From: Zoogloeaceae bacterium
GTDB taxonomy: Bacteria; Pseudomonadota; Gammaproteobacteria; Burkholderiales; Rhodocyclaceae
Reading direction: 5' to 3'
Assembly (NCBI GenBank): GCA_031290955.1
Contig: JAISLJ010000078.1
Location: 1 to 9,901, forward strand
Length of the DNA stretch: 9,901 nt
How positions within the stretch are numbered: position 1 is the first letter of the stretch; the number at the start of each line of letters is the position of its first letter. Shown here piece by piece: positions 5,736 to 9,901 of the stretch. Both the position numbers and the translations under genes were made by a program. The notes below the pieces were generated by a model that had not been told where the DNA came from, made no database searches, and saw only the letters and a list, made by a program, of their open reading frames with translations.

Positions 5736-6242
5736 TCAATGCCGGAGTTTGCGCACCCGTTCCGCCGGAGTGATGATGTCCGTGAGGCGGATGCCGAATT
5801 TGTCGTTGACCACCACGACTTCCCCCTGGGCGATCAGGGTGCCGTTGACCAGCACGTCCATGGGTTCGCCCGCCAGGGCGTCCAGTTCCACCACAGAACC
5901 ATGCGCCAGTTGCAGGAGATTCTTGATGGCGATGCGGGTGCGGCCCAGTTCCACCGTGAGCTGCACGGGGATGTCCAGGATCATGTCCAGCTCGTTCATG
6001 ACGCTGCCGCCGCCTTCCGGCGCATCGAAGGAAGGGAAGATGTTCGGGGCGGACGCTGCGGCGGGTTTTACGGCATCGGCGGCGGCATCGGCGCTCGCCT
6101 GCTCCGCCATCGCGGCGGCCCAGTCGTCCTCCGCGCTTGCCGCGCCGGGCGCGCTGCCTTGCGCGGGTTCCTGCTGCTGGGCGGCTTCGGCCATTGCGGC
6201 GGCCCAATCATCATCGCTTACGGAAGAAGGTTCATCTGCCAT
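5736..6242 (-). CDS. fliN: Flagellar motor switch protein FliN
   Basis: FliN forms the lower C-ring of the flagellar switch with FliM and also helps dock the FliH-FliI export ATPase. The 168-aa protein has a typical C-terminal SpoA domain, about residues 83-168. It contains MNELDMILDIPVQLTVELGR, IKNLLQLAHGSVVELDALAG, LVNGTLIAQGEVVVVNDKFG and LTDIITPAERVRKL, very close to enterobacterial FliN. The N-terminal ~80 residues are Ala/acid-rich and longer than usual (E. coli FliN is 137 aa). They contain the motif DDWAAAMAE twice, at 11-19 and 39-47. The gene starts inside the end of fliM (11-bp overlap) with GGAG 9 bases upstream of the ATG, so the two are probably translationally coupled. A terminator-like hairpin follows directly after the stop, and no fliO/P/Q/R gene comes next. 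Confidence 0.97.
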   Translation of the reverse strand: MADEPSSVSDDDWAAAMAEAAQQQEPAQGSAPGAASAEDDWAAAMAEQASADAAADAVKPAAASAPNIFPSFDAPEGGGSVMNELDMILDIPVQLTVELGRTRIAIKNLLQLAHGSVVELDALAGEPMDVLVNGTLIAQGEVVVVNDKFGIRLTDIITPAERVRKLRH

Positions 6243-7257
6243 TTTCTTGTGCTCCGGGGCGGGGGATAGGCTCCTGCGTGTTTGTCTCCGAGGGGACGAA
6301 ACGTTCGAGCTTCAGGGCATATTGGCCATTCTGCTGCCCGTATCGGCAGAGCATGACAGCAACGTCATCGACTTGCACGGTCAGGAGTTCCGGGATGTTG
6401 ATGGGAACCACGTCGCCCTCGCGCAGTTTCAGAATCTGCCGCAGGGTGATGGAAGCGGAGCCAAGCTGCGCCACCAGTTCCACTTCCGCATTCTGCAACT
6501 GGCGGCGCAACTGGCCGATCCAGCGCCGGTCCGAGGAAATCTGGTCGCTTTGCATGGTGCTGTACAGGAGATCGCGGATGGGTTCGATCGTGGAATAGGA
6601 AAAGCAGATGTGCATGTCCGCCGTAATGCCGCCGAATTCCAGGGTAAAGGCCGTGGAAATGACAATCTCGGAGGGCGTGGCGATGTTGGCGAACTGGGAA
6701 TTCATTTCGGAGCGGATGTACTCGAAGCCAAGCTCATACACCGGCTTCCAGGAGCGCCCGTATTCCGCGAACACCACATCCAGCATGCCGTGGATGATGC
6801 GTTGCTCGGTGGCGGTGAAATCCCGTCCCTCGACCCGCGAATGGAAGCGCCCGTCGCCGCCGAACATGTTGTCGATCACGAGGAAGACCAGGCTGGGGTC
6901 GAAGACCACCAGCGCCGTGCCGCGCAGGGGCTTCACGGAAATGAGGTTGATGTTGGTCGGCACCACCAGGTTGCGGAGGAATTCGCTGTACTTCTGCACC
7001 CGGATGGGCCCCACCGAAACCTCGACATTGCGGTGCATGTAGTTGAAAAGGCCGATGCGCAGGTAGCGGGCGAAACGCTCGTTGATGAGTTCGAGCGTGG
7101 GCATGCGCCCGCGCACGATGCGCTCCTGGGTGCCCAGATTGTAGGGACGCGGGCCGTTTGTCTCCACGGCGGCGGTCGTTTCCGGCTCGTCCTCCTCCCC
7201 GGTCACGCCCCGGAGCAGCGCGTCGACCTCTTCCTGGGAGAGAAAATCACCGGACAT
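6232..7257 (-). CDS. fliM: Flagellar motor switch protein FliM
   Basis: FliM links FliG to FliN in the C-ring and receives phosphorylated CheY to reverse rotation. The 341 residues match the family length. The N-terminal CheY-binding peptide LSQEEVDALLRG (6-17) is intact, followed by an acidic linker. The middle CheC-like domain includes INERFARYLRIGLFNYMHRN and the FliG-contacting loop NMFGGDGRF (130-138). A C-terminal SpoA domain carries the LKLREGDVVPINIPE-type segment and ends near LKLERFVP. The start at 7257 has GGGAG about 7 bases upstream and begins 18 bases after the fliL stop. The tail overlaps fliN by 11 bp. It belongs to the fliK-fliL-fliM-fliN run, expected to be read from the sigma-54-type promoter upstream of fliK. 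Nothing abnormal is visible. Confidence 0.98.
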   Translation of the reverse strand: MSGDFLSQEEVDALLRGVTGEEDEPETTAAVETNGPRPYNLGTQERIVRGRMPTLELINERFARYLRIGLFNYMHRNVEVSVGPIRVQKYSEFLRNLVVPTNINLISVKPLRGTALVVFDPSLVFLVIDNMFGGDGRFHSRVEGRDFTATEQRIIHGMLDVVFAEYGRSWKPVYELGFEYIRSEMNSQFANIATPSEIVISTAFTLEFGGITADMHICFSYSTIEPIRDLLYSTMQSDQISSDRRWIGQLRRQLQNAEVELVAQLGSASITLRQILKLREGDVVPINIPELLTVQVDDVAVMLCRYGQQNGQYALKLERFVPSETNTQEPIPRPGAQENGR

Positions 7258-7275
7258 GGAACGGCTCCCTGATCC

Positions 7276-7842
7276 TTACTGGATGATGAATTTGTCGAAC
7301 AGCACGTTGAGGACCGGGCCGTCCGGCTCCTTGCCGTCGACATGCGGAACGATGATGGCGTTGATCTCGTTCCGCATTTCCTGGGCGAGCCGTTCCTTCC
7401 CCTTGCGGTCGGCGAGCGATTCGCCGGTTTTGTCCGAAAGCAGGAGATTGATGTTGTTGTTGATCTGCGCCGTCTTGTTCTTGATGAGCGCGTCTGCTTC
7501 CTGCCCGTCCAGTTCAAGGGAGATTTCCACTTGCAGGTACATGCTGCTCAGTCCCGGCGGCGGGCTTTCCGGGTCCTGGCTCGCGGCGGACGCGGCCTTG
7601 AGGTTGACCGTGTAGACACCCAGCTTGCTGGTGAAGGTCGGCGCGGCGCGCTTGCGCCGCGGCTTTTCCGTCTGCGTGACTTCCTCTTCTTCCTCCTCCT
7701 CGTCGCTGGCATGCTTGCCGCCAAGGAGGAGGAAGAGGACGCCGCCCGCCAGGAGCGCGACCAACAGCAGGACGACAGCGCCGACCAACAGGAGTTTCAT
7801 CTTGTTCCTGGGGGGCGTTCCAGCGGGAGCATCCTTCGCCAT
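7276..7842 (-). CDS. fliL: Flagellar basal body-associated protein FliL
   Basis: FliL is a single-span inner-membrane protein that rings the stator units and supports motor torque. The 188-aa protein has a short cytoplasmic N-terminus, one strong membrane helix (residues ~16-40, LLLVGAVVLLLVALLAGGVL) and a periplasmic domain. That domain has the family features YTVNL (77-81), YLQVEISLEL (102-111) and the ending VLNVLFDKFIIQ. I chose ATG 7842 because AAGGA lies 7 bases upstream; an in-frame TTG at 7869 would add nine poorly supported residues. Just after the helix, eight consecutive acidic residues (D47-E54) are followed within ten residues by a basic block, KPRRKR. This acidic-to-basic linker is more extreme than in most FliL proteins I recall. 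fliK ends 36 bases upstream and fliM starts 18 bases downstream. Confidence 0.95.
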   Translation of the reverse strand: MAKDAPAGTPPRNKMKLLLVGAVVLLLVALLAGGVLFLLLGGKHASDEEEEEEEVTQTEKPRRKRAAPTFTSKLGVYTVNLKAASAASQDPESPPPGLSSMYLQVEISLELDGQEADALIKNKTAQINNNINLLLSDKTGESLADRKGKERLAQEMRNEINAIIVPHVDGKEPDGPVLNVLFDKFIIQ

Positions 7843-7849
7843 GTCGTTA

Positions 7850-7854
7850 TCCTT
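7850..7854 (-). promoter_or_regulatory. Shine-Dalgarno that fixes the fliL start
   Basis: AAGGA on the minus strand, 7 bases before ATG 7842, favours that start over the upstream TTG at 7869. Confidence 0.6.
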
Positions 7855-7878
7855 GGTGTGATCCTGCAAAAATCGCCG

Positions 7879-8991
7879 TCAGGCGAACAAATCCACGAGG
7901 CCGCTGCCCCGGCGCAAATGACCGGCGACGGCGGAAATGTCTTCCAGTATAGCGTCATCGGCGTCATTGCGGGAGTCCCCGGCCTGCGTGTTACCGCCGG
8001 AAAGGTCATTGTGTCGACTTTCTCCCTGCAAAAACGCTTCCCCGAAGCCGTTTTCCTGCCGGGATTGTTCCCCCACCTGCGTTTCTCCCAGCGTGATCCC
8101 CGCGCTCGCCAGCATTTCCCGCAGCCGTGGCAAGGCTTCTTCAATGGCCTGGCGCACTTCCGGCGTCGTGGCGAGAAAACTCGCGCTCGCCTTGTCCGCC
8201 TCCAGGTGAAGCTGGATCTGCAAGGGTCCCAGATGCGCGGGATGAAGGCGCAAGGATGCCTGCTGCTGGTCGTTCCGCGCCATCCAGACAATTTTTTCTC
8301 CCAACGCATCCTTCCATTGCGGGTCGTAGACGGGCGTGCGCACACCGTCGGCAGATGCGGGCGCCGCGCCCCCCAATCTCCCCGGCGCGCCGGGGGAAGC
8401 GTTGGGCGCGACATCCGGGCCGGTGGAATCCTTCGGCGCGGCAGTCTCCACAGCCTCTTCTTGTGCGGCTTCCAACGCGAAGGAAACGGCAAATTTTGCC
8501 GACGAAAGCTCTTCCCCGGTTGCGGACGCTGCTTTTCCGGCAGCAGGCCAGAGCGTGCCGGATTTATTATCCGTTCCGGAAGCGACGGCTGCGGCGTCCT
8601 CCTCCGGCAAGGCGGCGGCAAGGGCGAACGCCGGGATCATGCCGGAGAAGAAAGGGTTTTCGGACGAGGCTGCCGCCGCCGTTTCCTCCGCCCTGCCCTG
8701 CGCTTCCCGCTTGCTTGCCGCTCGGAGCAAGGCCCGGAGTTCTTCCGGCGCAAGGTGGATGGCGAGCGCCGGGAAAGCCAGTTCCCCCGCGCCTCCCGCA
8801 TTCCCGGAAGCGTTGGACAAGCCGGAAGGATCAACATCCGGAAGCGCGGTTTCCAGCAATGCCCCCGGCTCGGCCAGGAGGAGCGAAAGCAGGCCGCCGA
8901 AGCGAGCCGCAAGCGGATTTTCCCCGCCGCTCAAGACCGGGGAGAGAGTGCCGGAAGCTCCCGACGCAAGGGCCACAGGAGTAATGCTCAT
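7879..8991 (-). CDS. fliK: Flagellar hook-length control protein FliK
   Basis: FliK measures hook length and switches the export apparatus from hook to filament substrates; it is itself secreted. The 370-aa protein has the usual two parts. The long Ala/Glu/Ser/Pro-rich, low-complexity N-terminal region (about 1-220) acts as the ruler. The compact C-terminal domain has WKDALGEKIVWMARNDQQQA (226-245), LRLHPAHLGPLQIQLHLEAD (247-266), FLATTPEVRQAIEEALPRLR (272-291) and EMLASAGITLGETQVG, all classic FliK features. ATG 8991 was chosen because the protein reads MSITPVALASG from there and GGGA lies about 9 bases upstream. The open frame continues to 9567, but that part is antisense to nothing conserved and overlaps the DUF2569 gene. 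It is the first gene after a sigma-54-type promoter. The Ala-rich tract is normal for the family and is not a sign of decay. Confidence 0.93.
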   Translation of the reverse strand: MSITPVALASGASGTLSPVLSGGENPLAARFGGLLSLLLAEPGALLETALPDVDPSGLSNASGNAGGAGELAFPALAIHLAPEELRALLRAASKREAQGRAEETAAAASSENPFFSGMIPAFALAAALPEEDAAAVASGTDNKSGTLWPAAGKAASATGEELSSAKFAVSFALEAAQEEAVETAAPKDSTGPDVAPNASPGAPGRLGGAAPASADGVRTPVYDPQWKDALGEKIVWMARNDQQQASLRLHPAHLGPLQIQLHLEADKASASFLATTPEVRQAIEEALPRLREMLASAGITLGETQVGEQSRQENGFGEAFLQGESRHNDLSGGNTQAGDSRNDADDAILEDISAVAGHLRRGSGLVDLFA

Positions 8992-9035
8992 GAAGAATTT
9001 CCCGCGAGGACAAGTAATGGAGTGCCGACATGGGA

Positions 9036-9051
9036 AGCAAGGGCCATGCCA
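9036..9051 (-). promoter_or_regulatory. Sigma-54 (-24/-12) promoter of the fliKLMN run
   Basis: On the minus strand TGGCATG (9051-9045), four spacer bases and TTGCT (9040-9036) match the RpoN consensus TGGCACG-N4-TTGCW with one mismatch. The essential GG and GC dinucleotides are exactly 10 bases apart. Transcription would start near 9025, giving a leader of about 34 bases before the fliK ATG. This implies control by RpoN and a flagellar enhancer-binding protein of the FleQ/FlrC type. That regulator is inferred and no enhancer site was identified. Confidence 0.75.
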
Positions 9052-9122
9052 GCATCGTTGCCGCATCCTTCTCGCCGCCTGCGCAGGATCAGTCTCTTCT
9101 GCACATTTGCCGTTCGCAGGAT

Positions 9123-9602
9123 TTATCGGACGAACGTTGCCTTTACCCGTTTTGATACGAGCATGTACGGGCACCAGATCAGGAACGAGACCAGCGAACG
9201 CGCCAATTCCTTGCGGGTCTCCTCGTCGAATACCGGGATATCGGGGCGCACGGTGGCCGTTACTGCTACGGCATCTATGAGGAGGAAAGCCAGGGAAAAC
9301 AGGTGGACGCCAATGTAGCACATGGGAAAGTGCTTCTTCTTCGAAAAGAAGAGGTACGCAGTGAAAATACATGCCAGCACCAATCCTCCGTTGATCAACG
9401 ATTCCCCGATCAGGAGGGGCGCCCAGAGCGGGTGATACGCTTCGCTTCCCGGCGTGGTCAGCAGATCCCAGGTTCCATCGGAGAGGATGGAATAATATGG
9501 AAGAATATTGTCGACGATGATTCGCAGTGGTGAAAGCACGATCCCGATCCCGACCAGCACGAGCCATCCGCCCAATCCTTCAAGGTTTTTCTCTTCCGCC
9601 AT
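9123..9602 (-). CDS. DUF2569 family four-helix membrane protein
   Basis: This is an inner-membrane protein of unknown function, 159 aa. It opens with LEGLGGWLVLVGIGIVLSPL, the hallmark of DUF2569 proteins, and ends with WCPYMLVSKRVKATFV, a conserved 'PY..SKRVK.TF' ending of the family. Four hydrophobic segments are visible at about 11-35, 62-87, 93-117 and 135-151. ATG 9602 is chosen because AAGGGAG lies 6 bases upstream and the family signature starts at residue 8; the longer open frame to 9830 reads across recQ out of phase. It starts 23 bases after the recQ stop and probably shares its transcript. The fliK promoter lies just downstream, so it is probably not part of the flagellar unit. No catalytic motif is visible. 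Confidence 0.85.
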   Translation of the reverse strand: MAEEKNLEGLGGWLVLVGIGIVLSPLRIIVDNILPYYSILSDGTWDLLTTPGSEAYHPLWAPLLIGESLINGGLVLACIFTAYLFFSKKKHFPMCYIGVHLFSLAFLLIDAVAVTATVRPDIPVFDEETRKELARSLVSFLIWCPYMLVSKRVKATFVR

Positions 9603-9608
9603 GTCTTT

Positions 9609-9615
9609 CTCCCTT
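9609..9615 (-). promoter_or_regulatory. Shine-Dalgarno of the DUF2569 gene
   Basis: AAGGGAG on the minus strand, 6 bases before ATG 9602, in the 23-base gap after recQ. It fixes the start of the membrane protein. Confidence 0.65.
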
Positions 9616-9625
9616 TTTCTTGCGC

Positions 9626-9901
9626 TCAATTTTTCCCCGCTCCCTGCCCCACTTTCGTCAGCGCCAGGATTTGTTCGCCATAGCGGTTTGCCTTGGCTTC
9701 GCCCACGCCCAGTATGCGTATCAGGGCGGTGTGGGTTTCGGGGCGTTGTTCGGCGATTTCCTTCAGGGTGCGGTCCTGGAAGATGATGTAGGCGGGCACT
9801 CCCTGCGCCTTCGCCGTCTCGGCGCGCCACTGGCGCAGGCGCGCAAACAGGCTCTGGGCGGCAGGGGCGAGGTCGGCGAGGAAGGTGGCGCGTTTTTGCT
9901 C
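9626..9901 (-). CDS. recQ: ATP-dependent DNA helicase RecQ, C-terminal HRDC domain (partial)
   Basis: These are the last 91 codons of a gene that continues beyond the right edge of the window. The readable protein is an HRDC (helicase and RNase D C-terminal) domain. It contains LFARLRQWRAETAKAQGVPA (19-38), YIIFQDRTLKEIAEQRPET, then LIRILGVGEAKANRYGEQIL and a short tail. HRDC domains bind DNA and tune helicase specificity. The pattern VPAYIIFQDRTL with GVG..K...YG is typical of bacterial RecQ, the 3'-5' helicase of recombination and fork repair. The helicase core is not visible, so another HRDC protein (for example RNase D or a UvrD-like helicase) cannot be fully excluded; the C-terminal position and wording favour RecQ. 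The DUF2569 gene begins 23 bases after its stop. Confidence 0.88.
   Translation of the reverse strand, partial: EQKRATFLADLAPAAQSLFARLRQWRAETAKAQGVPAYIIFQDRTLKEIAEQRPETHTALIRILGVGEAKANRYGEQILALTKVGQGAGKN

Noticed and set aside
5749..7272. 507-codon open frame on the plus strand
   Set aside because: It is antisense to fliN and fliM, whose protein motifs are unambiguous. No ribosome-binding site or domain supports it.
7342..9318. 658-codon open frame on the plus strand
   Set aside because: It lies entirely antisense to fliL, fliK and part of the DUF2569 gene, which have clear family motifs. Its translation is low-complexity Arg/Gly/Ala without any domain. Long antisense frames are expected in GC-rich coding DNA.
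8992..9567. 192-residue N-terminal extension of FliK
   Set aside because: It overlaps the DUF2569 gene and the sigma-54-type promoter, and is not FliK-like.

Overview
The window looks like ordinary, GC-rich proteobacterial chromosome. A betaproteobacterium (Rhodocyclales- or Nitrosomonadales-like) is my best guess. That is an inference from the fused two-domain MnmC, an NqrM maturation factor, a flagellar operon with a sigma-54-type promoter, an autotransporter barrel, and an intergenic palindrome of the 'ATTGC...GCAAT' kind. No phage, transposase, rRNA, tRNA or CRISPR array was seen.

Left arm (1-2140, plus strand): the C-terminal beta-barrel of an autotransporter, cut by the window edge, then about 250 bases of non-coding palindromes. 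These include a 106-bp element bounded by a perfect 14-bp inverted repeat. Next is a more A+T-rich gene with three membrane segments and a beta-rich C-terminal domain. It lacks a convincing start and ribosome-binding site, and its frame runs back into the palindromic element, so it may be the surviving 3' end of a larger membrane enzyme.

Centre (2099-5582, minus strand): transcription runs tsaD, a tiny ParE-like ORF, nqrM, mnmC. tsaD makes the tRNA t6A37 modification and mnmC completes mnm5s2U34, so two anticodon-loop modification genes lie close together. nqrM, a Na+-NQR maturation factor, is joined to mnmC by an ATGA overlap. The 57-codon ParE-like ORF follows the tsaD stop by three bases and has a strong Shine-Dalgarno; it is too short to be a whole ParE toxin. 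A terminator-like hairpin and a predicted promoter overlap just upstream of nqrM. mnmC ends inside the last 42 bases of the convergent membrane-protein gene.

Right arm (5736-9901, minus strand): the C-terminal HRDC domain of RecQ, a DUF2569 four-helix membrane protein, a sigma-54-type -24/-12 promoter, then fliK-fliL-fliM-fliN. FliK sets hook length, FliL is a stator-associated protein, and FliM and FliN build the switch/C-ring. The run ends at a terminator-like hairpin directly after fliN, and no fliO/P/Q/R follows.

No clearly new multi-gene system is present. The best leads are the truncated ParE-like ORF coupled to tsaD, the orphan nqrM-mnmC coupling, the 106-bp palindromic element beside an apparently beheaded membrane gene, and the duplicated N-terminal motif in FliN.
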